Assembly: GCA_013398295.1 (NCBI GenBank)
Contig: VZSF01007786.1
Location: forward strand, 62,001 to 126,000
Reading direction: 5' to 3'
Source: Chionis minor
Lineage: Eukaryota; Chordata; Aves; Charadriiformes; Chionididae
DNA: 64,000 nt
Below are positions 34,458 to 46,870 of this stretch, one piece after another (the stretch's first letter is position 1; each line of letters begins with the position of its first letter). The position numbers and the translations under genes are program-made. The notes beneath the pieces were generated by a model. It saw only the letters and a program-made list of their open reading frames with translations, was not told where the DNA came from and ran no database searches.

Positions 34458-37400
34458 AGGGTGTGCACGGCGTGTTGTGCTTTCCCACAGAAAAGGCTGC
34501 AGGCCCCAGAGGAATCCCCCCATGCAAAAATCTGATCTGTCTGAGAAGAAACACTGTCAGCTGTCTGGTACCACGTCCTGAGCTCAGGCTGTAATCCCAG
34601 CTCTATTGCTGGGATATGAAATCTGAGGCAGGGAGAGAAAAAATTAATCCCCCACTCATATGATTTAGGAAAATCTCTTAAGAAGAGATCTGCATACTCT
34701 GGCGATGCAAATTCAGTTGGGAAAACATAGCTAGGACTGCTTCTCCTTTATTGTCAGGTCAACAGAGGAGGCTTATGAATCTGCCAGTGCTTTCATCAAA
34801 GGGAAGGAAGTATTTAGGCGAAATAGTTTAGCTGCTTGCTTTTGATTTATGAAATCCAACTTTGCTGTTGGACAGAATGGATTAAATGGTGATAGGGCCA
34901 TTATAATATTTTAGCATATTGTCTGTGATTGCAAGGGAGCTGTCAAAGCCAGCTCATGAATTGCAAAGGGAGAGCCATGCCGTGGCAGAGCTCCTCCTGC
35001 TGCGATCTCAGGGAGGAGAGGCACCACAGTGAGTAGGTCCGTGATCACCCGGAAAAGCAGTGTAATGGGGATGTAGGAAATTGCAACCACAGCTCTGGTC
35101 CAGAGCCTTTATTTCTGTGGATTAACATGATGGTGATGATAGATGAAGCTTCTCAGCTCACCATCGCCAGGAGCAGCTCCCTGACTAGTAGCTCCTAGTC
35201 CCTGACAAAAGCTGCCCCTATGCAGCCTCGACTGACAATAAATTAAAGGTGATGTTTGTTAGAGATGTTAGATTAGTAGATGGAAGGAAATGAACTCCAA
35301 GAATAGCCCACTCTGCAGGGGTTCAGTGAGTCAGTAGAAATGTTGCTCAGACCTTGAAGGCAAAAGCGCTGGTGGTGATGCAGCATGGGCGGACTGCCCG
35401 CGCTCGGCTTTACGTGGCAGGAAGGAGCAATCTCTAGTTTGCGTGTGAGGGGAAGCTGGGGTGGATAAAACTGAGACATGGAGTGAGAGAGATTCTGTCC
35501 TTCTCAATCTTCTAAGGCCTGGTGGCTTGTCAGCAAAGCTCTGATGGGAGAGAGCAGAAGCTTGGGTAGTGAAAGTGGTATATTCCCTTGTCGCACTCGT
35601 GTCCGAGTGTGGAGAGAACTTTGGAGCTTTCACACATATATGAAGGAGGAAACAGATACTCAGCAATTCCTAAGGGCCAGATTCCCTGGGAAGTTCTGGA
35701 GTGAGCTGAGGTTTTAGGAATAAAGGGCTCAGGATTTATGCTTAGGGCCTTTTCCAAAATCCAGCGAAGTCTGTGGAAAGTTCGGTGTACATCAGCGCAA
35801 ACCTCCAGAAACGAGCCCTGTTCATGGGAAGAAAGAGCAGCCTCTTGTTTCTTACTCACTTGGTTTCAGATACATTTTTAAAAATATTGTAGATATGGTG
35901 CAGTAGCAATACTGTGTTTTTAATGGTGTGTGTAAAGAACAAACTTAACTGGAAGCAGAAATGTTGTGACTGTCACTCTCCCTTCCAGATTTCGGCACTT
36001 TTCATCTTTTCAAACCCATCTATGCAAAGCATTTCATCATGGTAGTGTAAATCACCGTACCAAATCACAAATGAGCCCTCTGTAACTAACTGTATGTATG
36101 CGACTCACGTGCCTCGAGAGAAGAGGTGTTTTCCTGCTTGCTTTAAAATACCAGCATGGAATTCATCAGTGGTATGAATGTGTTCAAGGCAGGATTTGGC
36201 CCATTCCCTTTGAAGCTAGCACAACGTTTGCATTTGGCTTCAACAGGAAAAAAAACATCGGGTCCAATGCTTGTAAGTCAAGCCAATAACCTGCATCTCC
36301 CCAAAAACCCTCCCAGACTATTATCGTTTTATATCTTATTATCATCCTACCTAATGTGGGTGAGGCTGCTGGGCATCCCTGTGTCGTCTGCATGGTATTC
36401 AAAATCAACAAGCAATTGTACTTAAGTGCTTTTTTAAATGAACTTGAAAGGAAATCCAAATGTACGCCCGGTGTTAGAGGTGAGAGAGCTTGAGTCCCAG
36501 GCTGTCAGCACCTCCAACGCTCCCCGAAGCCCTGAGCATCTGAGAAATGTCAGAAATGTGGGACTGGGCCGTGGTGGGAAACTTAAAGAAAGACAAATCT
36601 GCCTCAGTGCTTCAAGGATTGAAAGCTGTAAATATGTTATTGACATGTTTGACTTTACCTTCTAGAAGCCATAAACGTTCTCGGTGTTTGATCTTTGGGT
36701 AAGTTGATGTATGTTTTTTAACTGTACTAATCACTGTAAAATGTGTTAGCATGTGTTAGGTGACAAGTTAAGCCAGCAAAATCCAATACTGGGTTGGCTA
36801 GTTCTTGAAATGTCTGTTCTACTCGAAATTGTCTGACGGACCAAGACACTGAAGTAACTCCAGTGCTTCATACAGCTTATGAAGACTCTGGTTATTACCC
36901 GTTTCAGCAGTGGGGAACAAGAAAAATTGAATTAATCCCTATTTGTTAACCTTGTGTTGGCCAAGTGGCACACACTTTTGTGTGACACTACAGCCTGTCC
37001 CTTTAGAGGTGAGAAAAACTGCCTGTACCTGCGCCATCTGGGACAGGACATGGTGAATTTTGCTTCATTTCTGGGTCCTCCTTATTGTCAACTATGAGGT
37101 CCCTGATCAAACCTCTGTGTTTAGCCCATGTAAATTGTGAATGGCTGCTGCCTGTTGAATACATCCCCCGTGTTCACTTGGCAGAAAACAAATGCTTGGT
37201 GTGGAAATACTGGAGAAAAACTGTGTGTCTTCACACTAGGGGAGCCTGGGCTATTACAAAAATAAAGCTTGTTTCATGTTTGCGATTTCTGTAAGGCAGT
37301 GACGGTGGTGAGGGGAGAAATCCAAGTAGAGTCATGGTATTTCATGCTGATGTTAATCGCTCGTGTCCATTGACTCACCTTTCTTTTTTCAACCTTCCAC

Positions 37401-37545
37401 CCTGTAATTTTTGCTTATTGTTTTTGTAGCTGTATTATGGTTGTAATAGAAAGCCTATCAATTGCTGTAAGCCATAACTAAATGAGTAATCAGGGTATTT
37501 TTTTGGTCTGTGTCACTGTGTTTGAAAGATGATTTAATTCTATTG

Positions 37546-37551
37546 AATAAA
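37546..37551 (+). terminator. Candidate distal poly(A) signal AATAAA
   Basis: A canonical hexamer in a T/A-rich context with T-rich sequence before and after it. The preceding 150 bases look like the end of a vertebrate 3' UTR. If used, the ST8SIA5 3' UTR would be about 6.9 kb. Another AATAAA at 37260-37265 is an alternative. Confidence 0.25.
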
Positions 37552-39509
37552 CCACTTTAACAGTTTTATGGGAAAGGCAATCTTTGGGCCACTTTTTGTG
37601 CCTTCAGACTCATTTTGTATTTTCTGCTGTTCTGTGTCTCTAACCAAAGAGAAGTGGAAGCTCAGCTGGTAGGAACTGGTTTGTATAACTAGAGAATACC
37701 ACTGTAGAATTATATGATGATATAATATCATGCACATACACGGGTATATACAAATATATGTAGGGTTATATGATGGTATAAATTGAGAATTTGGTGTTTT
37801 GATCACTGGACATGTTACATTCTGGTTTGGAGCCTATAATATATGTGGGCACAGTATGGTAATTTTTTACTAGTAGCAATCTGTATGCAGGCAAGCTTTC
37901 AAAAGCCTCTGCAATCCCTGGGTTTTGCCTAGTCAGGCCATCCTAAAAGCTCTGTCCTTTACTGTCCTCACCCTTTACATAAACTCATCTTCCTCGGGTC
38001 TGGTCTATCTTATATATCCGCACTTTTACAGGCTTACACTTCTGTCAATATTCTCAGCATCAGGAGAGTTAAAACAAATGTAAAAATATTTGTGGGAACA
38101 GAGAATAACAGATGAAACAACCATATATTTTTTGAAATTGCGCATTTTCCTGTGGCATTCTAGATTATAAATGGAAATAGGAGTAGGTAATGGAAATAAT
38201 ACCATCTTGATATTAGCACTGGTGTAAGGAAAATGTAAAATGACACTGAAGATGCAGAGCTGTGGTGAACACTGGAGGAATTAGTTCTCATTCTTGCTGA
38301 CATTAAAACCGATGGATGTACTTCCTTCCCCCAGCTGCTTGTGATTATTGTTAGTGATTATTCAATCAAGAAGAGGAAACATGTGGAGAGGAAAAAATGA
38401 ATAGGCAAATTGACACTGGATGATATAATTGCTGTCTATCACATTGCAAATTGCTCAGCTAAGCAAGCAATCAAAGAATGGTTCATTTCCGAAAGACTGC
38501 AGCATCCGTCATTTTCCTTCGTGGTGTTGGCAGCCTTTCCTCTGCGAAAGTCTCAATAAATGGCCATAGTGAATGACAGAGATGTTTCACCACAGTCTGT
38601 CTCTGACAGTGCCCAGGAGTGGATACTCAGGGAAAGAGCATAAGAAATAGGGAAAGTAATAAATGGCCCTTCTGCTGGTGTTCCCTCAGACTGGTATTGC
38701 TGGCTGGTATTTATGGCTTCAGCAACGCTGTGTGGTACTGAGTGTTAGATTTTAGCTCTGCGCTCATGGGATGAAGCAATTCCTTCTGCTTTTGTGAGCT
38801 GCTCCTTTCTCCCAAGGGTGCCCAGCAAGATGCCTTTGGGCTGTGGGACCTGCTAGGTGGAGTCAAGGCAGATGATGAACTCCCTTCTTCCACAACAGGC
38901 ATCACAGGCATCACCTCTTGGAATAATTGCTTTCTGAATCTCTACTTATCTTTTTTTGGTTTTTCTTCCTTTTTTTCTTCAACCAGCTCTAGAGCGATGA
39001 TGAGCAGTGCTACCCAGAACCTACTCCTGGGTGAAGTGTTAGCAGTCAGGTAATTTTTATCACTTAGTTGTCATCTTGCTCCAAGGCTTCAGTCATCTCT
39101 AAGCCCTCCCACTGGGTCTGGCTAGAGAAATAAACCATTTAAATCCATAAAGCAGCTGTTGTCCATCACAGAGAGGGAACATATTCCATTAAGTGTGTAT
39201 AACTGCTGCCATGGGCACCTTTTTAGGTGAAGACACCCTGGTTACAAGGATGTCAGTGCCAAAGCTTCCTAGATGTAGAAACTATAAATTTTTTCTGCAC
39301 CTGAAAAGTATTGAGTTAGTAAGTTCAGGTCTCAACCAAGAGTTGGGAGTATAAGTATTCTGTTGAAGGTGGGATGTAGAAAATAGGTTGGTATGTAGAC
39401 CTCAGAGATGATGATACAGACCTCAAATCCTAGCACTGAATGAACACAAATGCCACAGAGGCATGTCTCACTAGGTGTCTGCTAGTAACTGTTATAGCCC
39501 TAAGTAGAC

Positions 39510-40046
39510 ATCTGTGAGACCCCACCTGGGATACTGTGTCCAGCTCTGGAGCACTCCAACAGAAGAAGGACATGGACCTGTTGGAATGGGTCCAGAGGAG
39601 GCCATGAAGATGATCAGAGGGTTGGAGCCCCTCTGCTATGAGGACAGGCTGGGAGAGTTGTTCAGCCCAATGAAGACAAGACTGTGGGCAGGCCTTCTAG
39701 CAGCCTTCCAGTACCTAAAGGGGGCCTACAAGAAATCTGGAGAGAGACTTTTTGCAAGGGCATGTAGTGATAGGATGAGGGGTGATGGCTTCAAACTGGA
39801 AGAGGGGAGAATTAGATTGGATCTCAGGAAGAAGTTTTTCACCATGAGGGCAGTGAGACCCTCGCCCATGTTGCCAAGAGAAGCTGTGGAGGCCCCATCC
39901 CTGGAGGTGTTCAAGGCCAGGTTGGACGGGGCTTGGAGCAACCATCTGATTTAGCGGGAGGTGTCCTTGCCCACGGCAGAGGGTTTGGAAGCAGATGATC
40001 TTTAAGCTCCCTTCCAACCTAAAACATTCTATGGTTGAGGTTCTAC
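39510..40046 (+). mobile_element. CR1 3' portion (first of two identical stretches)
   Basis: It runs from GTGAGACCCCACCTGGGATA through TATGAGGACAGGCTGGGAGA, AAGGCCAGGTTGGACGGGGC and CTCCCTTCCAACCTAAAACA to a degenerate ATTCTATGG tail. From 39629 onward it is repeated exactly 1,861 bases later. Confidence 0.92.
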
Positions 40047-41488
40047 GTACATTCTATATGTAGAAAGGTAGTTTTGCAAAAACTGAATTCTGCAATACTT
40101 AGCAAAATAATCTTTTTCTTGCTCTGCTTTTGAATGAATGACGTATGTAGCCTCCAGCACACTTGGGTTATTCTTATCACCTAAACCTGCAGTTGCACAC
40201 AGTACACAGGCACGGTCTCTTCCTCCTTTGCATGTTGTGATATTCTTTCACAAATCTGGAAAACCAATGGGCAGTTATTTCACCCCACCATCACCAGCTT
40301 TGTTTTGCATTTCATTACAACTCATGGAGGTGAAATCGGAGGTCCAGAACACCTTGCCTGCTCTTTTCAGCCCAAAGCTCTAGAAAATCTGTGGCACTAA
40401 TGTCCTCCCTCCTTGCTGACAGCGTCCAGCCAGGTGCTCATCCCTCTCTGCTTGCATCCTTCAGCGCCTTGGGGCAGATTGGGACATCTTTGCCTGCTCC
40501 ATCCCCTGCCTGCAGCCCCTCTTCCTCTGGTGCCATCTGGAAGGGACTCATCTGAAAGATAATGAGGGTTTGGCACTGGAAAATGTCTCCTGAATTCTCT
40601 GTCACCAGTGGGTCGGAAATCAGGTTGTATGGATGTCCTTGCTGTTGGGATAGCTGGTCCTGCAAGGAGAAGGACAAGGGGCTCTTGGAGCCCTGTCCAT
40701 CCCAGTTCCTGGGATTTGTTGCTGCCTTTTGAGACCTCCAGGCATGCTGATATATGAAGGGTCTTCCAGATGCAAGGTTTGCTGCCAGGCCAGGTTTAAC
40801 CAGTCTGATAGAGAATGATAAAATCCATCAACAAATATAAGCTCTCTTGGGGCTCCCTTGCATTTTTAGAAAGAAAAAAGGACTCAAATCCACTGTTTTC
40901 CATTCACAGAGCATCTTCTTTTGTTTATTTTTGCAAGGAAAAGAGAACACAGAACAAATCTTGCCAGCTGTACGAACAGCCAGGGCTGTCACACCATCAG
41001 TTCTAGCAGCCTTTCTGCCTTGCTGGACTTGGAGTCAGTTTTTGGAGAACGAAGATCACCCTTTTCCCCAGACGAGGTGAATGAAATGCCGCCGAGTCCT
41101 CCGAGCTGATGCCTGGAGCTTCGCTGGAGCGTTTTCATCTCGCTGCCTGTTTGCTTGGCGGCACTTGATAAAACTGCGGGCTGCAGTCAGGTCGGGCTGG
41201 CAAATGCCTTTCCGGCAGGGGAATTTAATCTCAGCAACATCCATGTTTCTAAGCACGTTATTTCCCTTGAGAAATGCTGAGGCGCTGAGGGAGCTTGAAA
41301 ATTTTGCAAATAATTTTGTGTCTTTGATGCTCAATGCAAATGCCGACAGGCCATAAAATAAAATACTTGAGTCCCTAATGCTGTGCTCTTCAGAGGTTTC
41401 CGTGAGCATGTGGTGCAGGGTGATAAATATGGAATATACATCCCTTTCACTTGAAAAGATTAATGGCATTTTTGACGTCCCGGGTAGG
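39629..41488. repeat. Perfect 1,860-bp repeat, copy A
   Basis: Every landmark in this stretch recurs at +1,861 with no insertion or deletion detected (for example the ATGACGTATGTAGCC start at 40138 and 41999). Copy A ends at CCCGGGTAGG, directly before a single N at 41489. Confidence 0.95.
41056..41480. promoter_or_regulatory. Candidate conserved noncoding element
   Basis: A block with more CpG than its surroundings, followed by an AT-rich part with POU-type words TTGCAAATAATT (41304-41315) and the octamer ATGCAAAT (41334-41341). Its look resembles vertebrate developmental enhancers. No alignment was possible. A second copy is in repeat B. Confidence 0.25.
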
Positions 41489-41489
41489 N
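41489..41489. other. Single-N assembly join
   Basis: One N separates the end of repeat copy A from the start of repeat copy B. A one-base gap is typical of a scaffolder writing a minimum gap where contig ends actually overlap. Confidence 0.9.
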
Positions 41490-41907
41490 CCCTCTGCTAT
41501 GAGGACAGGCTGGGAGAGTTGTTCAGCCCAATGAAGACAAGACTGTGGGCAGGCCTTCTAGCAGCCTTCCAGTACCTAAAGGGGGCCTACAAGAAATCTG
41601 GAGAGAGACTTTTTGCAAGGGCATGTAGTGATAGGATGAGGGGTGATGGCTTCAAACTGGAAGAGGGGAGAATTAGATTGGATCTCAGGAAGAAGTTTTT
41701 CACCATGAGGGCAGTGAGACCCTCGCCCATGTTGCCAAGAGAAGCTGTGGAGGCCCCATCCCTGGAGGTGTTCAAGGCCAGGTTGGACGGGGCTTGGAGC
41801 AACCATCTGATTTAGCGGGAGGTGTCCTTGCCCACGGCAGAGGGTTTGGAAGCAGATGATCTTTAAGCTCCCTTCCAACCTAAAACATTCTATGGTTGAG
41901 GTTCTAC
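41490..41907 (+). mobile_element. CR1 3' portion inside repeat copy B
   Basis: The same sequence as 39629-40046, cut at the left by the N at 41489. It is probably not an independent insertion. Confidence 0.85.
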
Positions 41908-43349
41908 GTACATTCTATATGTAGAAAGGTAGTTTTGCAAAAACTGAATTCTGCAATACTTAGCAAAATAATCTTTTTCTTGCTCTGCTTTTGAATGAAT
42001 GACGTATGTAGCCTCCAGCACACTTGGGTTATTCTTATCACCTAAACCTGCAGTTGCACACAGTACACAGGCACGGTCTCTTCCTCCTTTGCATGTTGTG
42101 ATATTCTTTCACAAATCTGGAAAACCAATGGGCAGTTATTTCACCCCACCATCACCAGCTTTGTTTTGCATTTCATTACAACTCATGGAGGTGAAATCGG
42201 AGGTCCAGAACACCTTGCCTGCTCTTTTCAGCCCAAAGCTCTAGAAAATCTGTGGCACTAATGTCCTCCCTCCTTGCTGACAGCGTCCAGCCAGGTGCTC
42301 ATCCCTCTCTGCTTGCATCCTTCAGCGCCTTGGGGCAGATTGGGACATCTTTGCCTGCTCCATCCCCTGCCTGCAGCCCCTCTTCCTCTGGTGCCATCTG
42401 GAAGGGACTCATCTGAAAGATAATGAGGGTTTGGCACTGGAAAATGTCTCCTGAATTCTCTGTCACCAGTGGGTCGGAAATCAGGTTGTATGGATGTCCT
42501 TGCTGTTGGGATAGCTGGTCCTGCAAGGAGAAGGACAAGGGGCTCTTGGAGCCCTGTCCATCCCAGTTCCTGGGATTTGTTGCTGCCTTTTGAGACCTCC
42601 AGGCATGCTGATATATGAAGGGTCTTCCAGATGCAAGGTTTGCTGCCAGGCCAGGTTTAACCAGTCTGATAGAGAATGATAAAATCCATCAACAAATATA
42701 AGCTCTCTTGGGGCTCCCTTGCATTTTTAGAAAGAAAAAAGGACTCAAATCCACTGTTTTCCATTCACAGAGCATCTTCTTTTGTTTATTTTTGCAAGGA
42801 AAAGAGAACACAGAACAAATCTTGCCAGCTGTACGAACAGCCAGGGCTGTCACACCATCAGTTCTAGCAGCCTTTCTGCCTTGCTGGACTTGGAGTCAGT
42901 TTTTGGAGAACGAAGATCACCCTTTTCCCCAGACGAGGTGAATGAAATGCCGCCGAGTCCTCCGAGCTGATGCCTGGAGCTTCGCTGGAGCGTTTTCATC
43001 TCGCTGCCTGTTTGCTTGGCGGCACTTGATAAAACTGCGGGCTGCAGTCAGGTCGGGCTGGCAAATGCCTTTCCGGCAGGGGAATTTAATCTCAGCAACA
43101 TCCATGTTTCTAAGCACGTTATTTCCCTTGAGAAATGCTGAGGCGCTGAGGGAGCTTGAAAATTTTGCAAATAATTTTGTGTCTTTGATGCTCAATGCAA
43201 ATGCCGACAGGCCATAAAATAAAATACTTGAGTCCCTAATGCTGTGCTCTTCAGAGGTTTCCGTGAGCATGTGGTGCAGGGTGATAAATATGGAATATAC
43301 ATCCCTTTCACTTGAAAAGATTAATGGCATTTTTGACGTCCCGGGTAGG
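41490..43349. repeat. Perfect 1,860-bp repeat, copy B
   Basis: Identical to 39629-41488 as far as I can compare by eye. It starts inside the CR1 element, so the CR1 tail at 41490-41907 has no 5' part. The unique sequence continues after CCCGGGTAGG at 43349. Confidence 0.95.
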
Positions 43350-44253
43350 TGTTTCATGAAGTGCTGTGTACTGAGAACGTTTTTGCTGTTTCAGAAGTGT
43401 CTCCTCAATCACATTTTTAATAAATCTCCTGGAAACTTTGCTTCACACGGCAACGTTTGGGAAAGGTTATGCAACAGTGAAGGATTTTAGTATCGCACTG
43501 CATGGAAAACTGATTGAGTTGGCTCTTTGAATGATGGCAAAAATGAAATTTAACCACCATCAGATATTTCTCTTTCTCCTTCATGGAGGATCAGTTGCTT
43601 ATGCAGAACCAGTGCTATCCTTGTGACCACAGGGGATGGTCTCATTTTCCCCTTCAGTTCTGATGGTCCAAGTATCCCATAGATAAAACTGGTTAAAGCC
43701 AACGTATTTTGGAGAAAGAATAGCCATGTGATTGGATGAGCGAGGGAATTTGGCTGAATATCCTTCCCTCTTTACCTCACATGCCCATTTTACAACTGGC
43801 TCACCTCCACTAAAAGTCCCATGGGTGGTGGGACCTGGACTTGCCACCTGTGAGAGGAGACCCCCGGGGGGTGGTGGTGGCTTTTGACCCCTGTCCTCCC
43901 CATTTGTGTGGAGCCCCCACCATAACCGCATGGTTCGATGTGTGTGTGTCCTCTCTCCCGCGGAGATTTAGGGTGCAGCTGCACCCCCTCTGCTCCCCTC
44001 GGTGGGAATAACACAGTGTGGTGTAAGCTGACTTCTGCACCACCTCCCTCCCCTTGCTGGAATGGGATGAATCTTGCTGTTCCTCCTGCCTTTCTGGGAA
44101 TCGTGTTTGCTTTCCCTGCAACAATATACTATGGAAGCGGTTAAGGAAAAGGGAGGCAGGAGGGTGCCGCAGAGCCTCTGCACATTACGCTGCGCCAGCC
44201 TCGGACCAGCCCCAGAGCCAGGTTTGGTCTGACCTTCTGCCTTGCTGCCTGCA
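43350..44253. other. Intergenic sequence, no gene seen
   Basis: Mixed-composition sequence with a C-run and GGT repeats near 43860 and a GTGTGTGTG run near 43940. Nothing recognisable as an exon. Confidence 0.5.
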
Positions 44254-44640
44254 CAGAATCACAGAATTGTGGAATGTTAGGTGTTGGAAGGGACCTCTGG
44301 AGATCATCTGGTCCAACCCCCCTGCCAGAGCAGGTCCACCTACAACAGGTTGCACAGGATGGTGTCCAGGTGGGTTGGGAATGTCTCCAGAGTCGCAGAC
44401 TCCACTGTCTCCCTGGGCAGCCTCTTCCAGTGCTCTGCCACCCTCAAAGGAAAGAAGTTCCTCCTCATGTTGAGATGGAACTTCCTGTGGTCAAGTTTGT
44501 GCCCGTTCCCTCTTGTCCTGTCACTGGGCACCACTGAAAAAAGACTGGCCCCCTCCCCCTGGCATTTATAAACACTGATGAGATCCCCCCTCAGTCTTCT
44601 CTGCCACTGAGAAAACTTAACAGCCAGTCTCCCCTGGCAC
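44254..44640 (-). mobile_element. CR1 3' portion
   Basis: It opens with CAGAATCACAGAATTGTGG, then GTTGGAAGGGACCTCTGGAG, GATCATCTGGTCCAACCCCC and TCCTCATGTTGAGATGGAAC. On the minus strand it gives [20 protein letters not shown], the CR1 C-terminus also seen in the element at 8145-9138, so the two belong to the same subfamily. The far boundary is approximate. Confidence 0.92.
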
Positions 44641-46742
44641 TTTTGCGACCTGCCCCAGGAGGTTCCTGGTCTTACTTGAGCCACCTTCTTTTCTAAAGAA
44701 GATGCGTTTTTCTAGTGCATTTCTTTTTCTCCTTAACACTCACAGATTTAAGGCTCCTTGGTCTCTCTTGCCTTGCAACCATACACAATGGCTTGTATGC
44801 AGGAATGCAGATGTTGGGATTAGATGGATTTTCCTCATGGGAGCAGAGAAGTCCCGCTGTCCTCCTGCTGCTTCAGGATCAGCTGCTGCAGCACTATATA
44901 TGTCAATATGTTACTTGTTGGTGAACACAAGGGTTGAGGGTTGTCCCCTTGCATGCTGAGGACACGTAGGCTGCAGGGGTACAACTCACCCTCTGGCTCA
45001 CCCACTCTGTATTTCCCCAAAACACTCACTTCTAAAGCTATATGCTAATTTGACATTCTTATTTATTATCAACTCTTAGGGATAAAGGCGGAAAACCATA
45101 ACAACTAGCTCATATCTAGCAGCTGCTTCAAGAGTTGAAGGTTTGGAGTTGTTTCATCTCAAATCACAGACCTGTTGACGCTGGCAGAAAATCATCTTTT
45201 GCCTCTCAGAATTTCTTTATCCACTGTTATGGACAGACTATCTGGTTCTCTTTATATGATTATATCTGATCAGTGTGGTACCTCCCTCATCTGAATAAAG
45301 ACTAGTTAGTAAAAATCAATGTATACAATATTCTACAGAGAACAGACTCTGTGTCTGACTAGAGCTAAGTCATCCCGTGCCTAAGGCCATGGTTGGGTTT
45401 TGTTTTCTCTGAAAGGTGAACTCATGTCCTTAAAGAGATCTGTTTAAAAAAAAAAAATAATAAAATCGAGCTGACCTTAAACTCGGAGCAGTCTCCTGTT
45501 TTGCATCACTACAGGAACAAAGCGAATATCTAGTTGATCTGCAAAGGCTGTAATTTAGAAAGGGCATTCATCCCAACAGAGCCAGCTTGTGTTGCAGAGC
45601 AGCATGTGCTCATGATCTGGGCTCTGATATTGGGACGTAATTGCTTTTCTAATATCCATGTATTATTTACACTATGCTACTGTTGCAACCAGTGGCAAAC
45701 TCCTTTTGACTCCAGATCTGTTGTTACTGTAATGTATTTATTAGAGCAATGCAAGGTCAGGCTACCCTCAGTTATTCGTCTGTAAATGACCCAGCTGAAA
45801 CCAATAGTTCTAGTCTTGTAACAGCGATGTAAGTGAGATCCAAATCCAGACTTTGGAGTATTAATTTACTTTATTGCCATATCTTGATAGTTATTAAGTA
45901 CTTTAAGTATTAATGCTGCTGCTTTATTTATAACGCAGAGATATGTCTTACATGTTTCATAGGTATTTCTTCAGGAGAAGGGCTTGAAGGGAAAACAGAG
46001 CGATACACGCACACCAAAGATGGTCAGATCGACAGTGACCGAGGCAACGTTAGCCTTCAAACTCTTCCTAGGTTTGGTTAATACCTTTGCAATCCACAGT
46101 CCAGAGATTGTCTCTATAAAAATGTCACCCTCTAGAAAACTGTGGGCGTGGGATTTCAGACTACTCTGATTTTCTTCAAAGTGAAATTACAGAATGGAAT
46201 GGGCTGGTGGGAGCGTGGGAGCTTCGCTGGGTTAAAACCTAACCCAAAATATCTATGTAGTCAGCTCTCCGTGGCAAGAGGAGGCAGGGCCAGCCTGGGC
46301 AAAGAAAAGCCCAGGGAAGGAAGGCAGTGGAGTGCTGTGCAGACATTTCTGGGCGTCGTTCGTAATTTGCCCTGTGTGTGTTTGAGGTTGATCCTGTCCC
46401 TGCTCACCACCCATGCCTTGCTTTCCTTGCTCTAAGGATGTCTTTCCTGCCTTTATCTTCCCAAGGACATGTCCTTCACCTTTCTGTATCTCCACCTGTG
46501 CTACTTGCCCTAAGGCACACAGGGCAGCCACCTCTGTCACCTTTTGAGATGTTTGACTATAGCTTGAGGTAGCTGGTGCTTGTGTCGAACGGAAGCTACT
46601 CAAAAAATCCCAATTCTGGCTGTATTCAAGACAGTTTGGGATGTCGGTAACGTCTCCCAGCATTTGTGGGTCCATCAGCGTGGTGCTGGGCCACCCATCC
46701 TGGCTGCGCAGGCAGAGACCTTGGCTTCCAGTGGTCATTATC
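44641..46742. other. Intergenic sequence, no gene seen
   Basis: AT-rich sequence with an A run at about 45447-45458. No product was recognised on either strand. Confidence 0.5.
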
Positions 46743-46870
46743 ATAGAACCATAGAATAATTTAGGTTGGAAAAGACCTTTACGATCATCTAGTCCAACTG
46801 TTGATCCTACTTTACCAGGTCCGCCACTAAACCAAGTCTCTGAACCATGTCCATTAGCTCATGACCATGC
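46743..46870 (-). mobile_element. CR1 3' tail fragment
   Basis: It opens with ATAGAACCATAGAATAATTT, then AGGTTGGAAAAGACCTTTAC and GATCATCTAGTCCAACTGTT. It is about 130 bases long and diverged. Confidence 0.85.

Larger units (their letters stand above)
34373..39509. other. Downstream flank or distal 3' UTR, no second gene seen
   Basis: Contains candidate poly(A) signals at 34452, 37260 and 37546. No exon of a neighbouring gene was recognised, although LOXHD1 would be expected downstream by mammalian gene order. No clear repeat was recognised apart from short AT runs. Confidence 0.45.

Noticed and set aside
39514..41815. Paired 146-residue frames in the two repeat copies as duplicated genes
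   Set aside because: Both are the same CR1 3' end, and the second copy is separated only by an N from an identical first copy.
46253..46744. 163-codon open frame on the minus strand
   Set aside because: It ends at a CR1 tail boundary and shows no known domain; likely chance.
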